From the NCBI GenBank assembly GCA_019914995.1, contig CM034138.1, forward strand, positions 3,162,001-3,226,000: DNA of 64,000 nucleotides. The letters are read 5' to 3'. Made by a program: the position numbers and the translations under genes. The stretch comes from Acanthochlamys bracteata (taxonomy: Eukaryota > Streptophyta > Magnoliopsida > Pandanales > Velloziaceae). Positions 30,882 to 43,653 of this stretch are shown here, piece after piece. Under the pieces are notes generated by a model, which made no database searches, had not been told where the DNA came from, and saw only the letters and a program-made list of their open reading frames with translations. Each line of letters begins with the position of its first letter. The stretch's first letter is position 1.

Positions 30882-33523
30882 TCTTCCGTATCACCAGTCA
30901 ACCAACACTAACTCTGAACAATTCTCAGATAAACAAACAACAACCTAAAAAAACCAATTTTTCTCTCTGCAATTTCCTTCCAAACCAAGCAGCTAGTGGC
31001 GGTGTTGATGTTAGTGGTTTTCTTTCTCACCCTGCTTTCTTTTTTTTTTTTACTTGTTTTTCTTTTTGAGAGAGAGAGAGAATCCCTTTTGTTTAATCGC
31101 GGGATGTGTGTTTTTTTTTTCTTGGCTTTTGGTTCTTAAAAAGAGACTAGGAGAATGTTCCGTTACAAAATTTTTATGACCAAACTAGCCTTCACTAAAC
31201 AACCGCAGATATTCTTAAATGTGAATATTTAGAAATATTTGTAAAATAATTTTAAAATAAAATTTTATATATACTTTTAAATATGTATTTTATTTATATA
31301 ATTAAAAATATTATAAACTATTTATTACAATATATGAAGAATTTATTTAAAATGATAATTATTTCGAATTGAATCTCAAATGTCTCGAATAACAATAATA
31401 AAGCTCTGAATGAGTGAATCAGTTATTTCAATTAAAAGTTTATTTTCAACTCATTTTTAATATTATTTTACTTTAGTTTTTTTTATAAAAGAACACAAAA
31501 TTATACTAATTTCTGATAACACTATTTATAGAAAATTTCATATTTTAAAAGAACATCTAAAATGAAAGAATATGAAAAAAACTGCTGTCAAATAAAATTA
31601 ACAAGAACAAAGAAGTGGGAAAAGTTACCGTTGAGGTGGCAGGTAAAAAAAGTAAATAATTAATCAATTAGTATTAACAATTAATATCTAATTGAATAAT
31701 CACTGAATTAGAAAGCAAAGTTGAGCTTTGGGTCTGGTTTGATCTGAGAGAAATTCAATTGTGAAGCAGAAAAATCAAGTGTTTCATTGCTATAACTTCT
31801 ATAAGACCAAGCTTTTAATGACTTATTAAATTAGTGTGATATAATGCTAATACATTCATGTTATGATTTGCTATATAATGGTGCAAATTTAGTCACACCT
31901 TATAGCAGGCGCAACACCAAAACTGTGATGATATTAGCCGGTGCTTTTGTGCTTGTCATAAATTAGGTGATATTTAAAAATATTTTTATTTTTAATTTTA
32001 TATTTTTAATACTTAATTTTAAAAATATTAAATTGTAAAATATTATATCATTCAATTTTGCTTTTCTAAGTAAAAAATAAATTCTATATTTTTTGTTAAA
32101 AGAAAATTATTTTTAAAGACATTCCTAAACATCTAATTAAAATGCTATTTATCACGATCATAGTTGTACGGTAGTTACCACAATTGGAAAACAATCCTTT
32201 TTTTTTTCTTTCCTAGAAAATATTTGAAAATATTTTTTAAAATAAAATTTTTTTTAATAAAAATATTTTTATTTTTTGAAAAATCAGTTTTTTTATCTAA
32301 AAAAATATAAAAATAAATAATAAAAAGACTTTATATATAGACTTTTTATAAAATTTTTAAATAAATTTTAAATATTTATTAAAAGTATATTATAAATTAT
32401 AAATAATAAATAAAAAATTATTTTTAGATAAGCAATGCATATGTTAACGAGTAAATACTTGAAGTTATTTACTTCACTTAAGAAGTACTTCGTGACAATA
32501 TGTTTAATTATTTTTGCCATTCAAAATTCATTATAATTGGTTGCTGGTTTTCATTGTTCGAACAAAAAAAAGGATATCAATAAAGAGAGAAACCATTTTG
32601 GTCCTCCATGAGTTACGTACGTTCAATTCACAGCACCTATAATAATAATGAATGTCCATTGTTAACGTTCGAATAGAAACAACGAGACGAAGTGATACAT
32701 GAATGATAAAATAGTAAATGGATCTCTGAGCAGTGGTGAAATAAGTACTACCACCAACCATGCTTTCATTTTCATTGTATAAAGTTTCGGCAACGAGAAC
32801 ATCTGTAGCATATTGAACTATTCCAATTCAATTTTAGATTTAAATTTTAGGTTAAAAACATTGGATGGAGAAGAGGAGAGTTCATTCATGGTTCGTTTGC
32901 AACACCACATCCAGAGAAGAGAACAATACAAAAGACCAAAATCTGAACCAGCTTAAGTTGAGGAATCAGATGCATTGGACCAAATGTCGGTTGTCTGATT
33001 CAAGACCATTCGCTCATGTTACTTCACGCCATGCCAAATATGTTACTGCACCAAAGGACTTCAGAGTAATGTTTTTTTTTAATATTATTTCAAAATTAGT
33101 TATGAAATGTTCTTTTTGAGCTTAATCAAGAAACTTTTATAATCAGCTCAATAAAATACCACAAAGCCTTCTATGTATAGGGCATATTTGAAGGTGCTTT
33201 TAAAAAACTTTTTCCAAAATTAAAATATTCTAAATATTTATTTCAAAATAAGCTCTATGTTTTATTAAAAAAATAAAATTTTATGATCTAAAATTTTTTG
33301 TATTTTCTAATTTTTTTTAAATATTTATAAATATTATAAAAAATTTATCTAAAATAAAAAATAAATAAAAAGTAATGTCAAAGAGTACCTTATTATTAGT
33401 ACACTCATATTATTCTCATGATTACTACTGTGTATGCTTTTTCGTCTGAGACTTTGATTTGGTAGCGCTTGACCAAGCAATTAAAGACCCCTATAGGTTT
33501 CTTCCCCAAGCTCTCACATATAA
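30882..33523. other. intergenic, NAT promoter and AT-rich repeats
   Basis: The promoter and 5' UTR of the NAT gene occupy the first few hundred bases, with GA and T tracts. AT-rich family copies or fragments are seen at about 31205-31330, 31975-32130, 32205-32430 and 33185-33395. ORFs in 32530-33120 have no recognisable motifs. Confidence 0.5.
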
Positions 33524-33812
33524 GGGCTTATTTTAAGTGTTTATAGGTTTACTTTTTTTATCAAATTTTAAATTTCAAATAATTTATATATTTTAATTAA
33601 AAAAAATTAAAATTTTATTTTTATATATAAAATTTTAGTTCTAATTTTTTTATTTATATATTTTTTAATACAATTATATTTTAACTTTTAACGTATTTTT
33701 AAAATCTATTAAAATATAAATACTGAATTATATTTACATTTTATTTTTTAAAAAATTTTATTTTTATTTTTTATTTTTAAAAAATTTAGCTATAAATATT
33801 TAAAACACACAC
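33524..33812. repeat. TWA-type MITE copy (TAA duplication)
   Basis: It starts GGGCTTATTTTAAGTG, ends TTTAAAACACACAC, and is flanked by TAA at 33521-33523 and 33813-33815. The interior shares AATTTATATATTTTAATTA and TTAGTTCTAATTTTTTTAT with the other family copies. Confidence 0.7.
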
Positions 33813-34785
33813 TAAATTATATTAAAGAGGAATGAATCATGCGTCTGTATAGCAATAATATGAATCGACTTCAATAGAGCTGCATAAACTTTGTTGCTAA
33901 ACGGATAAAGGTTTCATATAAAAACATGAAATAAGAAAAAGGACCCTTATCTAAATGTTAAAGTCTTAAAGCAAAGAAAAGTTCAAGTTGGCAAAAAAAG
34001 TGGGACCTTTCTACAGTAGGAATTGAATTCTTTGTCGTAGATTCTTTTGCCTTTCGGCCTTCAGCTTACGTGCTGCAGCAAAGCACATCAATGTCACATT
34101 CTCAATGCCAAAAATTACCAACTAACGGTGTAATAGGCAAGAACACAGATACCCGTACAGAGAATTACTTATAAAATAAATTTTTTTTAAAATAAAAAAT
34201 ATTTATATTTTTTTAATAAATAATTTTTATTTTTTTATTTTAAAAAATTATAAAAATATATAGTAAAAAATTTTATTACGTAAAATTTTTTTAAACTTTC
34301 TAAAATTTTAAATATATTAAAAAATATAAAATTAAAAATTAAAAAAAAATATTGAAAAAACGTTCAGTTAAACGCCCCCTCAGTTCATAGCGTTACACAC
34401 CTGTTTGATGAAGCCTTCAATTCAAATACTGGCTCATGATATGTCGAAGTAGAGCGTTACGCAACTTTGCTTTGGTGGTCGTTTGCAGGAGCTGAAACAC
34501 CTGTTTACATTGAAAGCTGAGAGCTTACACAGTACCCACCTAATAAAGTAAGAAAAGTACCATTCACAATTCTTAGCCTTAACCAGAACACGAGGATATA
34601 ATTTTGCTTCCTCATGACAAAAGGAATTCAAAAACAAACGTTAATATCCAAACAAACAAAGAAAGAAAAGAGAAGTAGTGAAAGGATTTAAGGAATTGTT
34701 ATACATTAAAGAAGCCAGGTCATAGATCAGCATCTTACAAAATAACAATGTGTAACTGCAATCATTCGGATGCCATCTTCACTAA
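33813..34785. other. intergenic with one AT-rich MITE
   Basis: An AT-rich family copy lies at about 34160-34378, ending AACGTTCAGTTAAACGCCCC. The 67-codon ORF at 34434-34637 has no recognisable motif. No gene called. Confidence 0.4.
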
Positions 34786-35079
34786 GAGCGTATTTCAATT
34801 GTCTATAACTTCACTTTTTTTCGTCAGATTTTGAATTCCGAACAGTTTATATATTTCAATTATATAAAAAACTCACAACTTCACTTCTATATATGAAATT
34901 TCAGTTCTAATTTTTTTATTTGGACAGTTTTCAATACAATTATATTTTTTAATTTTCAACACACTTTCAAAACCTATTAAAATATAAATACTAAACTCTA
35001 CTTCTATTTTATTTTCAAAATTTCTATTTTTTACTTTTTATTTTTACGAAACTCAGTTACGGATATTTGAAACACGCCC
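34786..35079. repeat. TWA-type MITE copy (TAA duplication)
   Basis: It runs from GAGCGTATTTCAA to TTTGAAACACGCCC, with TAA on both sides (34783-34785 and 35080-35082). The 294-bp interior matches the family core (TCAGTTCTAATTTTTTTATT, CGAAACTCAGTTACGG). Confidence 0.8.
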
Positions 35080-36433
35080 TAAAAGTTGAAGATTTCTGCA
35101 CAATCTCCATTTCAGAAGTGTATGATATATTGTAGACCTTCAAGAACTGCTTTCTTTTCTAAATGCCAGAGAAAAAGACTTCAGGTAGTAGACACAGTCT
35201 TCAAATTAGTAAGTTCACTTTAACCGAGCATGTAAAAGGCCGAATCTTGTTTCACTAAATCAAGGAAGCTATACAAGACAGCTGCTTTAGTCAATATAGA
35301 AAAAACATATTAATACAAAAGAGTGATTTTACCAAGGAACCTCCTGGTTCTAAACGAGATCAATTTGAATCCCTGGTTTTTTCTCATAGTTTCTCTCACT
35401 CATCTTTCTCTGCTCTACTTCTTTTATCTTCTATCAGCTTTTGCGACACATCCTCAATTTCAAACATCCTCAGACACTATCACTAGCTTAACCCACAGAT
35501 CAATCTCTTTTCGTCGTAGCAACAACGACATAGAAAATGAGCTAAAAGATCAACTAGAACACTGAGTTATTTCGAACCACAAAATACCACCCTCCACATG
35601 GGAGAAAACGCGCAATGACAAAAGCTGTGCAACATTATGGTATTTGGGATTGTATTTCTCAAACGCTCTATTTTATTTTTTTTATTTATATTTTTTAATA
35701 TATATTTTATAAATATATAAAAAATTTATTTAAAAATTTAGAAAGGGTAGAAAAAATTTACGTAGTAAAATCTTTTTATTGTATATTTTTATTACTTTTT
35801 TAGAAATAAAAAAATAAAACTTATTTTTTAAAAAAATAAAAATATTTTTTATTATAAAAAATTTTTATTTTATAAGCAGTTTCAAACGCTCTTAATTAGT
35901 TAGCAAATTCAACATATAAGGAAGTTCGGCAAAAAAAGGTCATGCTAGCAACTGAACTGAAGACATGAGTAGGGGAAGCTTCAAAATTGTGTACGGTATA
36001 GTGTCTTTGTTCCCCAAAACACAAGCAAAAGAAGAGCATCATCAAGCTTCGTATTAAACTTATACTAATAATATCAACATTGCAGGTTTACAGCCAAAAA
36101 AAATAAAAATAAAATAAAACAAAACAAAAATTAAACACAACATTCTAAACCATCTGATTTGTCGTAGTCCAGTGCTTGGGCATATTATTTTGTTCCAAGC
36201 AATAGACACTAAACATTTTAGACATTTAAGCATATAAATTCATTACCTACGACATAAAGGGCTGATGAAGCTATGACTTACATGAAAACAGAGTAACCAG
36301 CATCAGCACTAGCAGCAGACTGCGTAGGATCTGTTACATCAGCACCTACCTATGGAAAGCATCATTCAATAGATACACTCCAGTATCAACTTGGAACAAT
36401 AAGAACCTTGTCCCATTTAGTTTTCTTGGTTTA
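35080..36433. other. intergenic with one AT-rich MITE
   Basis: An AT-rich family copy at about 35655-35880 is bordered on both sides by CAAACGCTCT. The short plus-strand ORF at 35323-35565 shows no known motif and its low-complexity neighbourhood argues against a gene. Confidence 0.4.
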
Positions 36434-36728
36434 GAACTTATTTCAAACGTTCGTAATTTCAATTTTTTGATCAAATTTTGAGTTCTGAATAATTCATATA
36501 TTTTAATTACACAAAAAATTCAGAATTTTACTTTCATATGCAGAACTTCAGTTCTAACTTTTTTATTTGCATATTTTTCAATATAATTATATTCTTCAAT
36601 TTTTAATATTTTTATAAAAACTATTAAAACACAAATGCTGAACTCCACTTCTATATTATTTTTTAAAAAATTTTATTTTATTTTTTTTATTTTTACGAAA
36701 TTCAGTTACGAGTATTTAAAACACGTCT
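36434..36728. repeat. TWA-type MITE copy (TTA duplication)
   Basis: It begins GAACTTATTTCAAACG and ends TTTAAAACACGTCT, with TTA at 36431-36433 and 36729-36731. The interior carries the family core, including TTCAGTTCTAACTTTTTTAT and CGAAATTCAGTTACGAG. Confidence 0.8.
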
Positions 36729-39468
36729 TTATTTGTATCTCTTGCACCAACATTTTGATTTGATGCTTAGCAGTCATTGAAACGCTCGCAGCTACGTGAA
36801 ACGCAAAATGGTTATAACAGGTAGAAGATGTCTACAAGCTACAAGAGGAGTTTTCTTCTAAATAAGGTACGCTACCTTGCATTTTGGAATTGATCTTCAA
36901 TGTAGGAGTATAACGATAATTGATTGTGTACCTCCAGGAACGAATTCAACCTTCTGGTATTTCTTTCTTGCTCCTTTCCATTTCATGTTTCATTGATGCC
37001 TCTACTACAGACACATACATTTCAGTCCATTATTGTAGTATTCCAAATTAGACGTATATTAGACATGTATATTATTAGAAGAAACATCCAGAACCAAAAG
37101 TATTGGACAAAAACAAAGGTCACCCACAGCTTAATATTTTAAAAACAAAGGTCATCTAACTCATTAAGTTTGAGTTAGATATCATGAGGACGTTTGGAAA
37201 TATTTATAAAATAAAAAATATTTTTATTTTTTTTTGAAAAATAAATTTTATTTTTTTATTTGTAAAAAATAATAAAAATATATAATAAAAAGATCTTATT
37301 ATGTAGAAATTTTTTATATTTTTTAAAATTTTTAAATAAATTTTTAGATATTTATAAAATATATAACAAAAAACATAAAATAAAGAATTTGAAAAATATC
37401 GTTAGAAAAATACAATTTCAAACAGGCTCGAGAATCTTTAATTTTGTAAAACTAAGGATCTTGATAGTTGATGCATTTCATTCTCAAAACAATAATAGAA
37501 ATACGACTAGTGACTTGTTTGATATTATTTATATTATTTTAGTTTGTTTAACCTTAAAATTTACAATATTTAAAAATTCTTAAATAATTTTAAAGATATA
37601 AATGAATTATATATTTGTATGTTATGAATACGCATATTCTTTATAATATTTTTAGCTAAAATACAGCCTATTTTTAAAATTTCATTAAAACTTTTTGAAT
37701 AAAAAATATTTTTTATTTTATAAATAATTTCAAACGATTTTTATTTTTAAAAATAATTGTTTATAAGCAATAAAAAAAGAAATTATCAAGGGACAAACAC
37801 ATGTATGTTTATGCTTATGTCTTTTCCATAATAATAAAACCATAAATAGGTAAAAAACATTGCGTCTCAGTCTTGTCAACATTTATAAAAAAATATTATG
37901 TTCGTGACAAATAAGTTAGAAATTTTAGTACACAGAGAGGTGACAGCTACTAATAACTCAACAAACGAAACGCGTCAGAACACTTCAAGGTTTTTGTTAG
38001 TAAAATAATAAAAAAAAGAACATTTCAACATAGGTTTACTGATAACAAAGCACCACCTAACATGTTTCCGAATGCTTCTCAAATATTTCTTCTATTCTCT
38101 ATTTTAATTTTTAAAATTTTTGTATATCAAATTATAAAAGTTTTACTAAACAATTTAATTTTTAATAAATTATATATAATATAATTTATATTTTTAATCT
38201 AAAAAAGATAAATTACTTTTAAAATAAATTTAAATTTTTTTAAAATATTTTGTTTATACAAGACTTTTTCTCTCTTCTTCTTGATCTCCTTTTTATATAC
38301 TTCATAAAGCAATTTCAAGTCACCTCAACATATTCAAATACTCTTTTTCTCCTCCGGAAATATATTACCTCCATTCTACCCACCTAAATGAACACAATTC
38401 AGTCGAGGGATTATTTCAAATACACCAAACTTTATTTTATTTTAAATTTGATTATTTTATGTATTTCAATAATTAATTTGAATACTATTTTTATTTTTAT
38501 ATTAAATTTTATTTTTTTAAATTTTATTTTATTTGTTCCATTCTGAGCTCTATTTTAAAAAAATTTTATTTGTACAAAATTCATTTCTATAAAACTCAAT
38601 TATATATATTTGAAATACGTTCTAATAAAATTTTTTTTGATAAATAAAGAATTAGTAGTCTTCACAATTATCTAACTATGAATTAAGCAAAAATTAATAT
38701 ATTAATAATAAAATAGAAAGTATTATTTATATAGTATTAATTAATAATATAATTATTTATTTAAATCAACTCTTATGTAATTAATGATCACAACGGCTAT
38801 ATATTTAAGTAGTTAATTAATACATTAAGTACCTGAATAATTGAGAAAGCCCGTCACGCAGCAGCCACGCACACCCAATTTAGTAAAACTTTCAACTCTT
38901 GATTTTGATAATTAATTAATTTCAACAATATTGGTTTCGTACTTTGTTCCAGTTATTCGCAATAGTAATGAAATTTTAGAATTATTAATTTACTCTAATA
39001 AGCGTGTTTTGTAACAGATAACACCAAATTCTAGATTTCAATTTAAATTTGAAGTAAAAAAAAGAAAATCACTAACAGGATGATAATATTATGAGTGCGT
39101 TTGATTCAATTTATCAAAAATTAATTTTTTAATTTATACTTTATAATATAATATATTATAAATATTTAAAAAATTTATTTAAAAATTTATAAAATATAAA
39201 AAATTACATAATAAAATATTTATTCTTTATTTAAAAAATACTTAAAATACTCCCTAGTTGTTTTCGATGAGATATTAGGTTTTCGGTTTTAAAAAAAAAA
39301 AAAAAAAAAAAAAAATTGAGTCCGTTAATCGATCCTCGTCGCATCCGCGAGGTCACCGCCATTTTTAAAAACAAACCCAACTTCGTCTCTCCCCACTCAT
39401 TCTCTATTCCCCAGAAATTTCTATTCAACAAATTCTACAACAACAAACTCAAAATTGTTAAAGCAACC
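36729..39468. other. intergenic and CIPK promoter, AT-rich repeats
   Basis: AT-rich family copies occur at about 37190-37400, 38085-38260 and 39095-39240. A degraded TWA-like copy lies at about 38405-38622. A run of roughly 26 A residues lies at about 39290-39315, just upstream of the CIPK 5' UTR. Nothing coding is recognised. Confidence 0.5.
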
Positions 39469-39483
39469 ATGCGGCGGTGGTGA
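39469..39483 (+). promoter_or_regulatory. tiny upstream ORF in the CIPK leader
   Basis: An ATG followed by CGG CGG TGG and TGA makes a four-codon upstream ORF, 37 bases before the main ATG at 39521 and out of frame with it. If it lies in the mRNA leader it could lower translation of the kinase. Transcript start not known, so its use is inferred. Confidence 0.45.
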
Positions 39484-39520
39484 GACTTCGGCGGTGGTGG
39501 AGGAAGGTTGCGGTAGAACG

Positions 39521-40936
39521 ATGGCGGAGCGGGCCATGAAGAAGGAAGGTGGGCTTCTTCTAGGCCGGTATGAATTAGGCCGTGTTTTGGGTCACGGCAG
39601 CTTCGCTAAAGTCTACCATGCTCGTGATGCCCGTACCGGTGAGGGCGTTGCGATCAAAGTCCTCGATAAGGAAAGGATCATGAGGGGAGGCCTAGTTGCT
39701 CACACCAAGCGCGAGATCTCGATCCTTCGCCGTGTTCGGCACCCGAATATCGTGAGATTACACGAGGTGATGGCTACCCGAACGAAGATCTATTTCGTTA
39801 TGGAATATGTTCGCGGCGGCGAGCTCTTCTCGCGTGTCGCTAAAGGTAGGCTTCGTGAACCGGACGCCAGGAAATTCTTCCAGCAGCTGATCTCTGCTGT
39901 TGCTTTCTGTCACGCTCGTGGAGTTTTTCATCGAGATCTGAAACCGGAGAATCTTTTGCTTGATGAATGGGGAGATCTCAAGGTTTCTGATTTTGGTTTG
40001 TCAGCAGTTTCTGATCAGCTGCGTGCGGACGGATTGTTTCATACATTCTGTGGAACGCCTGCTTATGTTGCGCCGGAAGTGCTTGCTCGCCGGGGGTATG
40101 ATGGAGCCAAAGTTGATATTTGGGCTTGTGGTGTCATTCTGTTTGTTCTAATGGCAGGGTACCTTCCTTTCCATGATTCGAATTTGATGGCCATGTACAA
40201 GAAGATTTATCGCGGAGAGTTTAGGTGCCCGCGTTGGTTCTCACCGGAGCTCACCCGCCTTCTCACTTGCTTGCTTGATACAAATCCTGCCACGAGGATT
40301 ACTATACCTGAGATAATGCGGACGAGATGGTTTAAGAAAGGATTCAAGCCGGTTAAATTTTATGTGGAGGATGGTCAGCTCCACCCTATAGATGATGAAC
40401 CTGATTCGCCCATTGCATCCACAGAGCAGCTGTCAGAATCAGAGTCAGATTCAGACTCGTCTGTGGTCTCCTGCCCAGCCACTATCCCCTGTTCGTCGAT
40501 TGATGGTGAACTGCAAAATCTACGCAGGCCTCCTAGTCTAAATGCTTTTGATATCATATCATTTTCGAGAGGGTTTGATCTATCGGGACTATTTGAGGAG
40601 AATGGAGAAGAGCTACGTTTTTTGTCAGGGGAGCCTGTGTCGAAAATTATATCTAAGCTGGAGGAGATTGCGGATGTGATGAAGTTTAGCGTCAGGAAGA
40701 AAGATTGCAGGGTGAGCTTGGAAGGAACAAAGGAGGGGGAGAAGGGGCCACTGACCATTGGCGTGGAGATATTTGAGCTTACTCCCACTCTTGTTGTAGT
40801 TGAAGTGAAGAAGAAGGCTGGGGACAGGTTTGAGTATGAAGAGTTCTGCTGCAAGGAGCTCAAGCCAGGGCTGCAGGATCTTGTTCAAGGATCAGCTGCA
40901 GCTGATTCAGTCAGCATTGCTTCGGATACTGAGTAG
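39521..40936 (+). CDS. CBL-interacting protein kinase (CIPK/SnRK3), intronless
   Basis: Calcium-responsive serine/threonine kinase activated by calcineurin B-like sensors; family members act on ion channels and transporters at membranes. The 471-residue product has a glycine loop GHGSFAKVYHARD, catalytic Lys46 (VAIK), HRDLKPENLLLD (137-148), DFGLSAVSD and a full activation loop ending CGTPAYVAPE (157-186). A SESESDSDSS acidic linker is followed by the NAF/FISL CBL-binding motif starting NAFDIISFSRGFDLSGLF (341-358) and the PPI phosphatase-binding region (VRKKDCRVSLEG). The C-terminal SIASDTE resembles the CIPK12/18/19/20 group. Intronless structure fits that clade. The open frame extends upstream only from a TTG codon, so the ATG at 39521 is taken as the start. 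All catalytic residues are intact. Confidence 0.95.
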   Translation: MAERAMKKEGGLLLGRYELGRVLGHGSFAKVYHARDARTGEGVAIKVLDKERIMRGGLVAHTKREISILRRVRHPNIVRLHEVMATRTKIYFVMEYVRGGELFSRVAKGRLREPDARKFFQQLISAVAFCHARGVFHRDLKPENLLLDEWGDLKVSDFGLSAVSDQLRADGLFHTFCGTPAYVAPEVLARRGYDGAKVDIWACGVILFVLMAGYLPFHDSNLMAMYKKIYRGEFRCPRWFSPELTRLLTCLLDTNPATRITIPEIMRTRWFKKGFKPVKFYVEDGQLHPIDDEPDSPIASTEQLSESESDSDSSVVSCPATIPCSSIDGELQNLRRPPSLNAFDIISFSRGFDLSGLFEENGEELRFLSGEPVSKIISKLEEIADVMKFSVRKKDCRVSLEGTKEGEKGPLTIGVEIFELTPTLVVVEVKKKAGDRFEYEEFCCKELKPGLQDLVQGSAAADSVSIASDTE

Positions 40937-43395
40937 GTTCCGCTGGAAAAAAGTAAATTCTTCTCTGAAATAGCACATTACCTTTTCTTTTTCTGCTTGA
41001 TTTTTATCTATCTTGGAGGTTGTATCATATTAATTTTCTTCGCTTGGTTGAGTTTGTACTAGGAAAAAAAAGGTAAAGCTTTTCTTACAGTGTCAACAAC
41101 ATGCAGTTTCGAATTTTCTTTGGAAGTATTGACGTATACAGTTCTCATCATGAATTCTCTATGACAAATTATCTAGAAAAAGCAAGAATCAATGTAGCAT
41201 AGCCGTTGTTTGTCATTGTAACTGTTAAAAAATAGTTGAGTCCCACATTGCTTATTAATGATACTGAGATGATATTCATAAAGATTTGAGCTCACTCATT
41301 TTGGGGGTTGATTTGAACTTCTATCAGAAGTTTTCAGCTAGGCATGTAGCATAGACGTTGTTCGTCATTTTACAATATTTTCAACCACACTCATTTTGGG
41401 GGTTGATTTCAACTTTTAATGGAACATAAATTTTCAGTTAGGCATGCCATCGACATATTTAACTCGTATTGAGCAACTCAACTCTAGGCTGTGAGATCAA
41501 CGAAAACACTAGGTTGGTATCAGTAATTTGGGACAGAATGTTATGTCCTTGATATCTAGAAAGGTCACCAATGAACAAAGATTTTTAGCCATAACATGAT
41601 GTCATTCTTTGTGAAACCAATGCAAGATGGCCCATGTTTTCATGCTCTAAGATTACGATTTAATCAAAACTTTAAGAATTCTGTTAATGTAGTTTACTGT
41701 TGATCTTATATACTTGGCATTTTATCTTTTCTAGAGGCTATAAAAGGAAGAGCCTGGTGAAAACACTAATTTGTCTCTGTCATTAAAGTCTTCAACAGTT
41801 AGTTTGTCTAACTATTTTATTGATCAGAAGTTAGAGTTGGATTCTTGGACATACCCATACTTCAGTTTAAGTTTACTGATATTACAACATTTCTCATCAG
41901 TATAGCACAATGCTGGCAGCAAATTTTGTTCTGGCAAGTATTATGGTATATCCCAACTTAAGAGAAAAAGAAAAGAAAACTTGCGAATCTCTGTAGCAAA
42001 CTTTACTCTCTCAGTGCTAATAAATGTACGGATGATAAAATTACTTGTCTAAATGTCTCGCAATTTCTCTCATACAAGAAAAAAAAACTAACCACGGACA
42101 TGTTTCCATTCTATTGTTAGAGGCTCTCGTTGTTTTCTTCAACTCACTGGGACTATCTTGTGACCATTGCATATTGAAATCCTTTTTAACTGGTGGCTTT
42201 TCATATTCACTTTTTGCATCTGACGATCATAATCAGGAGTTTGGAACAGCAGATTGTACGGTGTAGGTATGAGAGACAATCCTGTTTTATTTCTTATGTC
42301 AGGAAGAAAGTAAAGTGTCCAGAATCTTTTAGTTATTTGCGTGGTTCCTTGAAAGAATTGAATTTTCTGAGCTATGGTGTTTGATTGCATTGAGACGGCA
42401 TTCGAATAAATCCTTGAAAGAATGAACTTACTTTGCAGTAGGGTACCGATTTCAAAATTTTTCTAGCATCTTTCCGCAAGTTTTTAGAGGCATTGTACGT
42501 GCAGACTTTGTCAGAAATCAGACACAGGTTGTCACAAGATCAAGTTTCTGGCGACCAAACTTCTCAAATTTTGTTGCGTATCATGGTAATCAAGATTTTA
42601 GTAACTTATTATTTCTGATTTGGCAAACGGTAAGCAATAGGTAGTACTGAAGCTGATGAATTTCTGTTCTTGACGAATTTCTGATTTGCAACACCGGAAG
42701 ATAATAGTTTGCTTCAGCGTTGCCGAATGGTTAGGTTTTATTATTGTTGCACTTTGGCGTTTGAACGCGAGCAGGTATAGCATATGAATTTTGGTATGCT
42801 AATCCGTCAGTATGGTATATAGCATTAGTTTCTATGGCCATCTCCAAACAACCAGAACATATAATGCGCTTGATTGAGAGGGAAAAAATGAAAATTTTCT
42901 AGGTGATTTGAAGAACATATAATAGCATATGAATTTATGGCCTATTTAGAGCTCAGATTGAAGAAAATGAAGAACATTTTCAATATTATTTATCTTTTCT
43001 ATTGCATACATTGGGGTTTTCCTTTGCTTTGAGGATGTAAATTTAAATTAATTATTGTATGTATGTATACATTCTCATCCTTTAGTTGTAAATGGAGAAA
43101 TAGTTATCAACTTAAGGTAGGCGTATTTATTTAGTTGGAAGTTTGTTTTTTTTTAAAAAAAGTAAAAATTAGTTTGTAAAAATAAACTCGTAAAATATAT
43201 ATATAAATAGTCAGAAGTGAATTTTGAATGGTAAAAATATTTCTTAAGAAAATGTTTAGAATTGTTTTTAAAAAATACTTTTCTAAAACCAAAAATTTTA
43301 AAATTTTAAAAATATACTCAATTATCTTTTAAAAAAATAAAACTAATAATAAAATCTTACTACAAATTTAGCCAAACAGCACTGATGAACTCTTA
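40937..43395. other. intergenic, CIPK 3' region, solo TRIM-like LTR and small repeats
   Basis: About 300 bases after the CIPK stop a sequence like the TRIM long terminal repeats found at 50 and 53 kb appears (41223-41300), followed by overlapping direct repeats. Short ORFs at 42045-42783 have no motifs. An AT-rich block lies at about 43140-43370. Confidence 0.45.
41190..41460. repeat. solo TRIM LTR fragment with interleaved direct repeats
   Basis: A stretch starting TGTTAAAAAATAGTTGAG and containing CCCACATTGCTTAT and CTGAGATGATATTCATAAAG matches the TRIM LTRs. Two word pairs recur in mosaic: ATGTAGCATAG-CGTTGTT-GTCATT at 41192 and 41344, and ACTCATTTTGGGGGTTGATTT at about 41294 and 41389. 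Confidence 0.6.
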
Positions 43396-43653
43396 GAACG
43401 TGTTTCAAACGTCCGTAATTCTATTTTTTTTGTCAAATTTTGAATTTCGAATAGTTCATATATTTTAATTATAAAAAAATTTAAACTTTCACATGCGTTC
43501 TAAACTTTTTTATTTACATATTTTTTAATATAATTATATTTTTTAATTTTTAATACACTTTTAAAAACTATTGAAATATAAATGCTAAATTTTATTTTTA
43601 CTTTATTTTAAAAAAAATTTTACTTTTTACTTACGAATATTTGAAACACGCAC
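43396..43653. repeat. TWA-type MITE copy (TTA duplication)
   Basis: Ends GAACGTGTTTCAAACG and TTTGAAACACGCAC, flanked by TTA at 43393-43395 and 43654-43656. At 258 bp it is slightly shorter than the other copies because of internal deletions. Confidence 0.8.

Noticed and set aside
39455-39520. 22-residue N-terminal extension of the CIPK ORF
   Set aside because: The extension opens with TTG, not ATG. The in-frame ATG at 39521 matches the usual family start.
40375-40863. 162-codon ORF antisense to the CIPK gene
   Set aside because: A shadow of the GC-rich coding sequence; its product is serine/leucine-rich with no motif.
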